From JAAXTX01 sp037139695 (lineage in GTDB: Bacteria; Patescibacteriota; Minisyncoccia; Moranbacterales; UBA1568): a stretch of DNA of 8,095 nt. The notes under the pieces were generated by a model, which was not told the DNA's origin, made no database searches, and worked only from the letters and a program-made list of their open reading frames with translations. Position numbers and translations under genes: made by a program. How positions within the stretch are numbered: position 1 is the first letter of the stretch; every line of letters starts with the position of its first letter. Location: positions 1-8,095 of the forward strand of contig JBAXFX010000056.1 in assembly GCA_037139695.1 (NCBI GenBank), written 5' to 3'. Below, in pieces: positions 1 through 6,213 of this stretch.

Positions 1-10
1 GTCGGGGCAG

Positions 11-85
11 CCGAAATTTTCGGATTTCAGCCGGCAAGCGGATTTTTTGCCTTATATAGGCGTTGAGATTTGAGATAGATACTTA
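11..85 (+). repeat. Left arm of interrupted inverted repeat at the window ends
   Basis: Two blocks here recur in inverted orientation at the right end. Positions 12-27 match the reverse complement of 8076-8091 at 16 of 16 bases, and the match continues for four more bases after a one-base gap. Positions 64-85 match the reverse complement of 8043-8064 at 22 of 22. The stretch between the blocks differs: 32 bases here against about 6 at the right. The outer block is itself a small palindrome (11-23, six-base arms around one base). The inner block has 7-base periodicity (tgagatt, tgagata, gatactt). No transposase lies next to it. It is probably a dispersed noncoding repeat. Confidence 0.8.
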
Positions 86-173
86 GCCTGGATCGTTCCT
101 GTCGACGCAGGGGAGATGAGACCGCTCGTCGCCCGCGCGTTGGTGGGAAGTACAGTATCATTAATAAAACAAG

Positions 174-183
174 AAGGTGGTGA
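174..183 (+). promoter_or_regulatory. Strong Shine-Dalgarno site of the 173-residue orphan gene
   Basis: AAGGTGGTGA differs at one base from the full anti-Shine-Dalgarno complement AAGGAGGTGA and ends three bases before the ATG at 187. This supports both the reality and the start of the downstream gene. No convincing promoter hexamer pair was found before it; TATCAT at 156-161 could be a -10 element but lacks a -35. Confidence 0.7.
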
Positions 184-186
184 AAG

Positions 187-708
187 ATGAAAAAAATCTA
201 TGATCCGAGTTTTACCGTTTCCTGGGAAGGACGGCAGTCGATACAGAAGGTGAAGAATGCTTTTGTTGTGGCGGCTGATCTTCTCGACTGGAAGATGGAA
301 AAAATCGATGTTGTTACAACAAAAATACTGGACGTCGACGATTCAATCAGGTCTGAATTTCATTTTGTTGATGAGCCTGATGATTTGCGCGACGTATCCA
401 TCGTCGAGTGCGATGATGAATGGAGTAATGAACTGTATATGATGAGATGCGCGTCCAAGGTGATGTATCGTGGCGAAGGTCGGGAAGAAGTCACCATTAC
501 CATACGACTTCAGAATTTGTACCTGGACAAGGAATATGATTCCGTACAGATGTACCTTACTGAAGCGTATCCGGGTAAGTCATCGGTGCAGTGGGTTCAG
601 CCCATGCATCTGTATTCTACGGCGTATATCGAATTCACGAGTTTTCTTCGAGGCTTTAAGCAGGGACTTAAGTCGACGGAAATCATTGATCATGATGTCA
701 ATGTTTGA
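187..708 (+). CDS. Hypothetical protein, 173 residues, intact member of a tandem paralogue pair
   Basis: I do not recognise this family. The ORF is real on three grounds: a near-consensus ribosome binding site directly before the ATG, an ATG-to-TGA frame of 173 codons, and a diverged paralogue of nearly equal length immediately downstream (810-1340) that keeps the same residue spacing. The protein is acidic, with no signal peptide and no membrane segment, so it is likely cytoplasmic. By eye it starts with a strand (SWE at 12-14), then an amphipathic helix (about 18-38), alternating polar and hydrophobic strands, and a C-terminal helix (about 148-164). Residues shared with the paralogue include SWE, W35-K36, an R-x-E-F/Y-x-F stretch near 55-60, CASK near 88-91, K-x-YDS and SFxRGFK near the end. 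This pattern could fit a small alpha/beta ligand-binding fold, but that is a guess. The base composition is visibly richer in A+T than the mur genes, which suggests accessory origin. Confidence 0.75.
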   Translation: MKKIYDPSFTVSWEGRQSIQKVKNAFVVAADLLDWKMEKIDVVTTKILDVDDSIRSEFHFVDEPDDLRDVSIVECDDEWSNELYMMRCASKVMYRGEGREEVTITIRLQNLYLDKEYDSVQMYLTEAYPGKSSVQWVQPMHLYSTAYIEFTSFLRGFKQGLKSTEIIDHDVNV

Positions 709-745
709 CGGTCGTACGTTGATCTCGCATGTCGTACAGCGTCTG

Positions 746-792
746 CACGGACCGTATATACGGTTCGTGGCATTCATTTCAAAACACGCAAA
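746..792 (+). repeat. Palindrome-bearing 47-base block, copy A
   Basis: This stretch is identical over 47 bases to 1365-1411. It starts 37 bases after the stop of the first orphan gene. Its left half is a hairpin centred between 758 and 759 (arms CGGACCGTAT and ATACGGTTCG, one G-T pair), and the right half (770-792) is an A-rich tail. Compared with copy B the left arm has lost one C, so the outermost pairing needs a bulge. No long T-run follows the hairpin, so it is a poor intrinsic terminator. It may be a processing or protein-binding site or a mobile palindromic repeat. Confidence 0.85.
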
Positions 793-809
793 AATAAGGA
801 TGATGAATG

Positions 810-1340
810 ATGGGCAATGTAAAATTTCCGAGTCTTACTTTTTCATGGGAAGAAAAACAACCTTTGGAAAAGGTGATTTCCGCGTATATCGCAGCCGCTG
901 AAACGTGCGGATAGAAAATCGAGGAGAGAGACAGTCAGATAGAAAGAATCTGGAATATCAATGATATTTTCAGGGCCGAGTATATATTTACTGAAGATGA
1001 TGGTCTCGTAAATATTCCAACGATATTCGGTCCGAAAATGAGTGGCGATGTTGAGGATGGTACGAGATTCAAGTGCGCTTCAAAGGCATTGAATGCCGAA
1101 GACTGGGGCGAATTTATCTTCGAGATCTGGCTTCAGCCGTTCCATCTGAGGAAGAGTTATGATTCGTGTGACATATATCTCTCGTGGAGAACAGAGACCC
1201 CTCAAGAAAGACAGTTTATGTATATGAATCATATCCATGGCGAGATAAAGCTCGAAGTCGTGTCGTTCTTTCGGGGTTTTAAGAATCAACTGTTATCGAC
1301 ACAGAACGTCGATGAAGAGATGGGGCTGATAGCAAAGTGA
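810..1340 (+). pseudogene. Second tandem copy of the orphan gene, interrupted by an amber codon
   Basis: Reading from ATG 810 in one frame gives 34 codons, TAG at 912-914, then an open frame to TGA at 1338-1340; total length would be 176 residues counting the stop position. The protein aligns along its length with the gene at 187-708, with roughly a third identical by hand alignment: SWE at 12-14, KV at 21-22, FRAEYIF, CASK, K-x-YDS, SFFRGFK and LxST. The TAG falls exactly where the intact copy has Trp35, so a single G-to-A change (TGG to TAG) explains it. TAG ends trmD and ftsW here, so general amber recoding is unlikely. AAGGA at 796-800 is a plausible ribosome binding site. A restart at ATG 1038 would give a 100-residue C-terminal piece, but no ribosome site precedes it. 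No frameshift is seen, which suggests recent inactivation, a sequencing error or readthrough. Confidence 0.75.
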
Positions 1341-1361
1341 TTTCGCCGGTCGTTAAGAACT

Positions 1362-1411
1362 TGCCACGGACCGTATATACGGTTCGTGGCATTCATTTCA
1401 AAACACGCAAA
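1362..1411 (+). repeat. Palindrome-bearing block, copy B, with perfect 30-base palindrome
   Basis: Positions 1362-1391 form a 15-base-pair inverted repeat with no spacer, interrupted only by one G-T pair, so it could extrude as a hairpin or bind a dimeric protein. Positions 1365-1411 are identical to 746-792. The block begins 21 bases after the stop of the interrupted paralogue, matching the placement of copy A after the intact gene. The two blocks lie 619 bases apart and the two gene starts 623 bases apart, so gene plus block were duplicated as one unit. Confidence 0.85.
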
Positions 1412-1430
1412 TAATGTAATGGAAAAGCTC

Positions 1431-1469
1431 AACCGCGTAGTCACAGTAATGTGTGATTGCGGTTTTTTT
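1431..1469 (+). terminator. Rho-independent terminator closing the orphan block
   Basis: AACCGC (1431-1436) pairs with GCGGTT (1459-1464), an inner TCACA (1441-1445) pairs with TGTGA (1453-1457), and seven T residues follow at 1463-1469. It is oriented for rightward transcription, so it ends the transcript of the orphan pair and isolates it from trmD. A short internal loop weakens the stem. Confidence 0.7.
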
Positions 1470-1480
1470 GTCTTCTTTTC

Positions 1481-1509
1481 TTCCACTTCGGGCATTTTCG
1501 AGGTAGAAT
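1481..1509 (+). promoter_or_regulatory. Possible weak promoter upstream of trmD
   Basis: TAGAAT at 1504-1509 matches five of six bases of the -10 consensus. Seventeen bases upstream lies TTCCAC (1481-1486), a poor -35. It sits just after the terminator and about 145 bases before trmD, where a promoter is expected. The evidence is position plus one hexamer only. Confidence 0.25.
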
Positions 1510-1523
1510 GGGGTTAGGAATAA

Positions 1524-1653
1524 GTCAAAAGTCCAAAAGTTTAAATAGCAGACATCTATATCTGGTCAGTGTTCATTCACTATCCCTTTACAGGTTTCCC
1601 GACTCCCGGCTCCCGGCTCCCAATTCCTGATTATTAGTTACTGATCCCTTCAT
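1524..1653 (+). repeat. Degenerate 7-base-phased repeat array upstream of trmD
   Basis: The stretch breaks into 7-base units. At 1524-1544 the units are of gtcaaaa/gtccaaa type. The clearest part is 1598-1646: cccgact at 1598, cccggct at 1605 and 1612, cccaatt at 1619, cctgatt at 1626, attagtt at 1633, actgatc at 1640. The final unit (1647-1653) ends on the base before the trmD ATG. The array is noncoding and replaces the place where a ribosome binding site would be. It resembles in style the short tandemly repeated heptamers known from cyanobacteria and seen in other genomes. Confidence 0.75.
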
Positions 1654-2328
1654 ATGCTTTTCGATTTCGTATCACTGTTTCCCGAAAGTTTCATTTCGTA
1701 TCTCGGCGTGTCGATGCTCAACCGCGCCAAAGAGGACGGCTTAGTGTCTTTTAGCTTCTCGAATCCGCGGGATTATACCACCGACAAGCATCGGACGGTG
1801 GATGATACGCCGTACGGCGGCGGGGCGGGGATGGTCATGAAGCCGGAGCCATTGTTTTCCTGCGTGGAAGACATTCTCTCAAAGGGTGATGTACCGCGTG
1901 AGCGGACCCGCGTCATATTGTTTTCCGCGAAGGGAAAGCAGTTCGACCAAAGCGATGCGCGCCGGTTCGTGGCGGACTATGATCGGCTTATCCTGGTGTG
2001 TGGCCGATACGAGGGCGTGGACGAACGCGTGGCGGAGCACCTTGTCGACGAGGAGCTTTCGATCGGGGAATACGTGCTGACCGGCGGAGAGTTGCCGGCG
2101 ATGATCGTGGCCGACGCGGTGACGCGGCTCATTCCCGGGGTGCTTGGCAATGCGGAAAGTGCGGAGACGGAATCGCATACCGAACGCGGCGTACTTGAGC
2201 ATCCGCAATATACCAAGCCCGAGGAGTTCCGCGGTTGGAAGGTTCCCGAAACACTTCTTTCCGGGCATCATGGTGAGATTGCGAAGTGGAGAAAAGAAAA
2301 CTCACGACTAGCCACTGACAACCCATAG
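1654..2328 (+). CDS. trmD: tRNA (guanine-N1-)-methyltransferase TrmD
   Basis: TrmD transfers a methyl group from S-adenosylmethionine to N1 of G37 in tRNAs with a G at 36, preventing +1 frameshifting. The 224-residue product has family hallmarks: SLFPE near 7-11, HRTVDDTPYGGGAGM at 46-60, LVCGRYEGVDERV at 114-126, SIGEYVLTGGELPAM at 136-150 (the knotted SAM site of SPOUT enzymes), RLIPGVLG at 158-165, and HPQYTKPE and LLSGHHGEIAKWR at 183-213. Arg158 matches the catalytic Arg154 of E. coli. The catalytic Asp169 position appears to hold Glu173. The start at 1654 fits the family N-terminus, although no Shine-Dalgarno sequence is present. The protein ends soon after the KWR motif, so the C-terminal domain of longer TrmDs is trimmed, and the last eight residues are encoded by a 7-base repeat array. 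The usual partners rpsP, rimM and rplS are not next to it. Confidence 0.96.
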   Translation: MLFDFVSLFPESFISYLGVSMLNRAKEDGLVSFSFSNPRDYTTDKHRTVDDTPYGGGAGMVMKPEPLFSCVEDILSKGDVPRERTRVILFSAKGKQFDQSDARRFVADYDRLILVCGRYEGVDERVAEHLVDEELSIGEYVLTGGELPAMIVADAVTRLIPGVLGNAESAETESHTERGVLEHPQYTKPEEFRGWKVPETLLSGHHGEIAKWRKENSRLATDNP

Positions 2329-2440
2329 CTTACAATGAGGAACGGGGGACAGGGAATCAGCTGATACCTGAAAACGTATGACAGGCAGTTGGAACACGGA
2401 GCAGGGAACGAATGCGGGATGAAATAAAGAGAGACAGAAC
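2301..2440 (+). repeat. Degenerate 7-base-phased repeat array at the trmD-ftsW junction
   Basis: Seven-base units are clear at 2301-2356 (ctcacga, ctagcca, ctgacaa and, later, cggggga, cagggaa) and again at 2392-2412 (gaacacg, gagcagg, gaacgaa); between and after them the phase is only suggestive. The array overlaps the last codons and the TAG stop of trmD and fills nearly all of the 115-base gap before ftsW. No promoter hexamer pair is visible in it. Confidence 0.6.
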
Positions 2441-2443
2441 GAC

Positions 2444-3586
2444 ATGGCAGGGAAACAGTTGCTAAAACGGAATACGAATACGAAAGAGACGGAGCCATTC
2501 GATCGGCCGTTACTGTTTTCCGTGTTCCTGCTTTTAGGCATCGGTCTCGTGATGGTGGCGAGTGCCGGCGTGGCATATGGCAATCTTCGGTTCGAGGATG
2601 GATACTTCTTTTTCAAACGACAGCTGTTCGGCGTCGGCGTCGGACTAGTTGCACTGTTCCTCTTTCAAAAGATCTCGTATCGCTTTTGGCGAACGGTGGC
2701 CATTCCTCTTTTCTTCGGGGCAATCGGGTTGCTCGTTTTGGTGCTTATTCCCGGAATGGGGACGACTGCTTACGGGGCGGCGCGGTGGATACAACTCGGG
2801 CCGATTCCGCCGTTCCAGCCGTCGGAGGCGATGAAGCTCGCGCTCATCGTATACTTCGCGGCCTGGTTCTCCGGGAAGGATCCTATGCGTAAGACTGATT
2901 TCTTCGAGGGCGTGGTGCCGTTCCTTCTCATGCTCGGGGTCATCGCCTTCCTTATCATGAAGCAACCGGATACCGGGACACTCGGCATCCTCTTTGTTAT
3001 CGCGATGTCGATGTTCTTTGCTGCCGGCGCGAGACTTTCGCATATCGGCGTCCTGATCGGGTCCGGTCTCGCCGGGCTCAGCGTGCTTGTTTTGCTTGCG
3101 CCGTACCGGATGAAGCGGCTACTGGTATTCCTCAACCCGGAGCATGATCCGAGCGGGGCCGGGTATCAGATCCGTCAGGCGCTCATTGCGCTCGGTTCGG
3201 GCGGGATCCTCGGGGTGGGCCTGGGGCATAGCCGGCAGAAGTTCCTCTACCTTCCGGAACCGATGACCGATTCCATCTTCGCGGTACTTGGCGAGGAACT
3301 TGGGCTTATCGGATGTGCCGTCGTCATCTCACTGTTCCTGTTCTTCGCCTACCGCGGGTTCCGTATTGCCAAAAATGCGCCGGACGAGTTCGGTCGGTTG
3401 CTCGCGGTCGGCATCGTCTCGTGGATCGTGTTCCAGGCATTCATCAATATCTTCGCCATCACTGGGCTTATGCCACTTACCGGTGTGCCACTTCCGCTCA
3501 TCAGCTACGGTGGCACGTCGCTTGCGGCAATCCTTGGCGCGGTCGGCATATTGCTCAACATCTCCAAACGTCCTACAATAGGGTAG
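2444..3586 (+). CDS. ftsW: SEDS-family peptidoglycan glycosyltransferase FtsW
   Basis: FtsW is an inner-membrane polymerase that adds lipid II to growing glycan strands at the septum, with a class B penicillin-binding protein as partner. The 380-residue product has a short charged N-terminus (1-20) and about ten hydrophobic segments. SEDS signatures are present in order: ARWIQLGP with QPSE at 113-128, QPDTGT at 174-179, NPxxDPxGxGYQ at 231-241, SGG and GxGLG at 252-261, PEPMTDSIFAVLGEELG at 271-287 and GVPLPLISYGGTS at 347-359. Asp276 in the MTD motif aligns with the catalytic Asp of FtsW and RodA. RodA is the main alternative, but the position directly before murG and murC favours FtsW. The ATG at 2444 has only a weak AG-rich upstream stretch. 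murG follows after 17 bases. No FtsI-type partner is in the window. Confidence 0.93.
   Translation: MAGKQLLKRNTNTKETEPFDRPLLFSVFLLLGIGLVMVASAGVAYGNLRFEDGYFFFKRQLFGVGVGLVALFLFQKISYRFWRTVAIPLFFGAIGLLVLVLIPGMGTTAYGAARWIQLGPIPPFQPSEAMKLALIVYFAAWFSGKDPMRKTDFFEGVVPFLLMLGVIAFLIMKQPDTGTLGILFVIAMSMFFAAGARLSHIGVLIGSGLAGLSVLVLLAPYRMKRLLVFLNPEHDPSGAGYQIRQALIALGSGGILGVGLGHSRQKFLYLPEPMTDSIFAVLGEELGLIGCAVVISLFLFFAYRGFRIAKNAPDEFGRLLAVGIVSWIVFQAFINIFAITGLMPLTGVPLPLISYGGTSLAAILGAVGILLNISKRPTIG
3551..3579 (+). promoter_or_regulatory. Possible internal promoter for murG inside the ftsW end
   Basis: TTGCTC (3551-3556) and TACAAT (3574-3579) are spaced by 17 bases. The -10 matches five of six and the -35 three of six. 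A transcript would start near 3586, about 18 bases before the murG ATG. It overlaps ftsW codons, so coding constraint alone could produce it. Confidence 0.3.
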
Positions 3587-3603
3587 CTTTTAGTATCTGT
3601 ATT

Positions 3604-4737
3604 ATGGCTCAAAACGGCAATACATCGGAACTCCGGGTCGTGCTCACGGGTGGACATACGGGTGGACATACGTTCCCGCTCGTCGCGGTCGCCCGTTCGC
3701 TCCGGTCTCGATCGAGCGTTCCCGTCTCACTTCTGTATATCGGGTCCGGCGGGCAATTCGAGCGTGCCGCCATGGACGGCGAGCAGATACCGTCGAAGAA
3801 AATCCTGTCCGGGAAGGTGCGCCGATATTTTTCACTCAGTAATTTCACCGATCCGTTCAAGGTGCCGATCGGATTCTTGCAGTCGCTGTGGTACCTGTTT
3901 TCGTTCATGCCCGACGTGGTGTTCGCGAAGGGGGGGTCGGTCACGGTGCCGGTCTGTCTGGCGGCCCGGATACTCCGTATTCCCGTCGTACTGCACGATT
4001 CCGACGCGGTCGCCGGTAAGGCAAATTTGTTTTTGGCGCGGTTCGCGACGCGGATCGCCGTGGCATACCAAAGTGCGGCCACGTTCTTTCCGACCGAGAA
4101 GACGGCTATTACCGGTAACCCTGTCCGCACGGAGCTTCTTTCCGGTGACATGGCTCGCGCGAATACCTATTTCGGATTCTCGCCCAACCGACCGCTTGTG
4201 CTTGTGCTCGGCGGAAGTCAGGGCGCGCAGGCGCTCAACCGTGCGGTCGCGCGTATGTTACCGGACATCATCCGTGAGACGCAGGTACTGCACCAGACGG
4301 GAGAGAAGAACTACACCGAAGCCGTGGCACTCGTGGGGGAATACGGCATCAAGGCCGGGCGCGAAGGGTATGTTGCAGCTCCGTTTCTGAACGCATCGGA
4401 ATTGTCGGACGCCCTTGCTCGGGCGGATGTGGTCATTTCGCGGGCGGGAGCCGCGACGGTCGCGGAACTCGCGGCCTGTGGCAAGACGGCGATTCTCGTG
4501 CCTTTACCAACGGCAGCGAACGATGAGCAACGCATGAACGCATACGAGGTGGCGCGCCTCGGCGGGGCGATCGTGCTCGAAGAGGCGAATTTGGGCGAGC
4601 ACATGCTTGCCTCCAAGGTTGATACGTTGTTACGTGACCCAACGCTTCGTTCCGGCATGGCGGAGAAGATTCGCGCTTTCTACAATCCGGTCGCGGCGGA
4701 CATGATAGCGGATGGCATCATCGGCCTGGTTCGATAA
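3604..4737 (+). CDS. murG: UDP-GlcNAc:lipid I N-acetylglucosaminyltransferase MurG
   Basis: MurG is a peripheral membrane GT-B enzyme that adds GlcNAc to lipid I to give lipid II on the inner face of the membrane. The 377-residue product shows the N-terminal glycine-rich loop TGGHTGGHTFP (15-25), FAKGG (107-111), HDSDAVAGKANLFLA (131-145, for the usual HEQNAxxG), GNPVR (171-175), GGSQGA (203-208), QTGE (231-234) and the UDP-GlcNAc site SRAGAATVAELA through LPTAANDEQRMNA (279-313). The usual loop is GGGTGGH; here the third G is His, and the codons form a 12-base tandem repeat (3646-3669). I chose ATG 3604 because conserved sequence starts 11 residues later and earlier in-frame starts lie inside ftsW. 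No Shine-Dalgarno site is visible. It lies 17 bases after ftsW and 19 before murC, an operon-like arrangement. Confidence 0.95.
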   Translation: MAQNGNTSELRVVLTGGHTGGHTFPLVAVARSLRSRSSVPVSLLYIGSGGQFERAAMDGEQIPSKKILSGKVRRYFSLSNFTDPFKVPIGFLQSLWYLFSFMPDVVFAKGGSVTVPVCLAARILRIPVVLHDSDAVAGKANLFLARFATRIAVAYQSAATFFPTEKTAITGNPVRTELLSGDMARANTYFGFSPNRPLVLVLGGSQGAQALNRAVARMLPDIIRETQVLHQTGEKNYTEAVALVGEYGIKAGREGYVAAPFLNASELSDALARADVVISRAGAATVAELAACGKTAILVPLPTAANDEQRMNAYEVARLGGAIVLEEANLGEHMLASKVDTLLRDPTLRSGMAEKIRAFYNPVAADMIADGIIGLVR

Positions 4738-4756
4738 CGGTTCAACACTGCACCAC

Positions 4757-6136
4757 ATGACCACGAAGATCCACATCGTCGGAATCGAAGGGGCGGGCAC
4801 ATCGGCACTTGCCACGATGTACGGTCGTCTCGGCTATCAGGTATCCGGGTCTGATGCCGGTGACCGTTTTTACGCGTCCGTGCTGGAAAAGGAAGGCATC
4901 CCAGTCGAGTCGACGTTCTCTCCGGACCACGTGCCGGTCGATGCCGATCTCGTGGTGTATTCGACCGCCTTTGCCGAAAACGTGGAGGTGTTTCGGGCGC
5001 AGGAGCTCGGACTTCGGACCCTTTCCTATCCGGAAGCCATCGGCGAGATCACACGCGGGAAGATGAGCCTTTTAGTGACCGGGACACATGGCAAGACGAC
5101 GACCTCGGCCATGCTCGCCGAAGTGCTCCGGGCGGCCGGTAAGGACCCGTCGGCCATTATCGGGAGTCGCGTGCGGGCCTGGCAGGGGAACGCGCTTGTG
5201 GGCGCGGGAGACATGCTCGTGCTCGAGGCGGACGAGTATCAGGATAAGCTTTCATACTACCTGCCGTTCGCGGCGATACTCACGAGTGTCGATTGGGATC
5301 ACCCCGACTTTTTCCCGGACGCCGAGGCATATGCGGAGACCTTCCGAAAATTCGTCCGGCGCATCCCGAAACATGGGGTGCTGGTCTTCTCCGCCGATTC
5401 GGCAACCGTCCTTTCCGTCGCTACCGAGGCGAAGTGCCGGAACATCTCGTATGGGTTCGACGGTGCCGCCGATGTCCGTATTGTCGATCGCGAGACGATT
5501 GGCGCAGCCGAGTCCGGACCCGAAGGTGTCCGTCAGCGATTCGAAATCATGACGAAGGACGGCTCACTCGGGAATTTCGAACTCCGGCTTCCCGGGAAGC
5601 ACAATGCACAGAATGCGGCCGCGGTCATCGCGCTCTGTTCGTTTCTTCGTGTCGATATGGAAGCGGTTCGCGACTGCCTGTCTGCCTTTACCGGAACGGC
5701 GCGAAGAAGCGAATATGTCGGCAGATATAAGGATATTCCGGTGTACGACGATTACGCCCATCACCCGGAGGAGCTTCGGGCGACACTCTCGGCGTTCCGG
5801 GACGCGTATCCGGACAAACGTATCGTCGCGGTCTTCCATCCACACACCTTTACCCGGACCCTGGCACTGTTGCCAGAATTCGCACAGAGCTTCGACGAGG
5901 CCGGACGCGTCCTGGTCCTCGATATCTATGGAAGCGCGCGCGAAACCGCCGGTGGCGTGTCTTCGACGGATCTGGTACGCGAAATCAACCGGTATGTCCG
6001 CGACAAGGCGGAACATGTCCCGACTATTCCCGATGCGATCACGCTCCTCCGCGAGTCTCTCGAACCAGGCGACCTGCTTATCACCTTCGGTGCCGGCGAC
6101 GTGTACCGGGTCGCGGAAGGCATTGTGGGGAAGTAA
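4757..6136 (+). CDS. murC: UDP-N-acetylmuramate--L-alanine ligase MurC
   Basis: MurC is a cytoplasmic ATP-dependent ligase that joins L-alanine to UDP-MurNAc, the first peptide step of wall synthesis. The 459-residue product has the three Mur-ligase domains: an N-terminal Rossmann domain (about 1-100), the ATPase domain with P-loop GTHGKTTT at 109-116, EADE at 157-160, DHPDFFPD at 181-188 and GKHNAQNAAA at 280-289, and a C-terminal domain with DDYAHHP at 331-337, HPHTFTRT at 361-368 and FGAGD at 444-448. DDYxHHP and the N-terminal domain separate it from MurD, MurE and MurF; Mpl is the closest alternative but less likely in this cluster. An in-frame ATG at 4712 would overlap murG; I chose 4757 because MTTKIHIVGI matches the family start. 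The dinucleotide-type loop reads GIEGAGTSALA instead of GIGGxGMSxLA. No ribosome binding site is obvious. Confidence 0.95.
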   Translation: MTTKIHIVGIEGAGTSALATMYGRLGYQVSGSDAGDRFYASVLEKEGIPVESTFSPDHVPVDADLVVYSTAFAENVEVFRAQELGLRTLSYPEAIGEITRGKMSLLVTGTHGKTTTSAMLAEVLRAAGKDPSAIIGSRVRAWQGNALVGAGDMLVLEADEYQDKLSYYLPFAAILTSVDWDHPDFFPDAEAYAETFRKFVRRIPKHGVLVFSADSATVLSVATEAKCRNISYGFDGAADVRIVDRETIGAAESGPEGVRQRFEIMTKDGSLGNFELRLPGKHNAQNAAAVIALCSFLRVDMEAVRDCLSAFTGTARRSEYVGRYKDIPVYDDYAHHPEELRATLSAFRDAYPDKRIVAVFHPHTFTRTLALLPEFAQSFDEAGRVLVLDIYGSARETAGGVSSTDLVREINRYVRDKAEHVPTIPDAITLLRESLEPGDLLITFGAGDVYRVAEGIVGK

Positions 6137-6154
6137 AGTGTCTCATGGTATACT
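6124..6154 (+). promoter_or_regulatory. Candidate extended -10 promoter for murB
   Basis: TGGTATACT (6146-6154) is an extended -10 element with five of six -10 bases plus the upstream TG. A poor -35 (TTGTGG, 6124-6129) lies 19 bases upstream. The predicted transcript starts near 6161, downstream of the alternative murB start at 6145 and upstream of the chosen start at 6214. The same TGGTATAxT form precedes raiA. Confidence 0.45.
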
Positions 6155-6213
6155 GGCAATATCATCGAATCGTCGGACTCGGACCCTGGGAATCAAAAAT
6201 AGAAATTTCGCCT

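Noticed and set aside
1..66. Open frame from the left edge ending at TGA 64-66
   Set aside because: It runs through the terminal repeat, is only 21 codons long and has no counterpart in the same frame in the right arm, so it is not evidence for a partial gene.
120..180. Possible third, decayed copy of the palindromic block in front of the first orphan gene
   Set aside because: Only short similarities remain (gttggtgg against gttcgtgg, then an A-rich tail) and no palindrome is present. This is too weak to call.
746..1391. Palindromic blocks as integron attC sites or CRISPR repeats
   Set aside because: There are only two copies 619 bases apart, no attC core-site sequences, no integrase and no Cas gene, and the intervening DNA is a paralogous gene, not a spacer.
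3313..3603. Upstream extension of the murG frame inside ftsW
   Set aside because: It is the shifted reading of well-conserved ftsW codons and adds Arg/Ser/Cys-rich sequence unlike MurG.
4712..4756. Earlier in-frame start for murC overlapping the murG end
   Set aside because: It adds 15 residues without family similarity; the conserved N-terminus begins at 4757.
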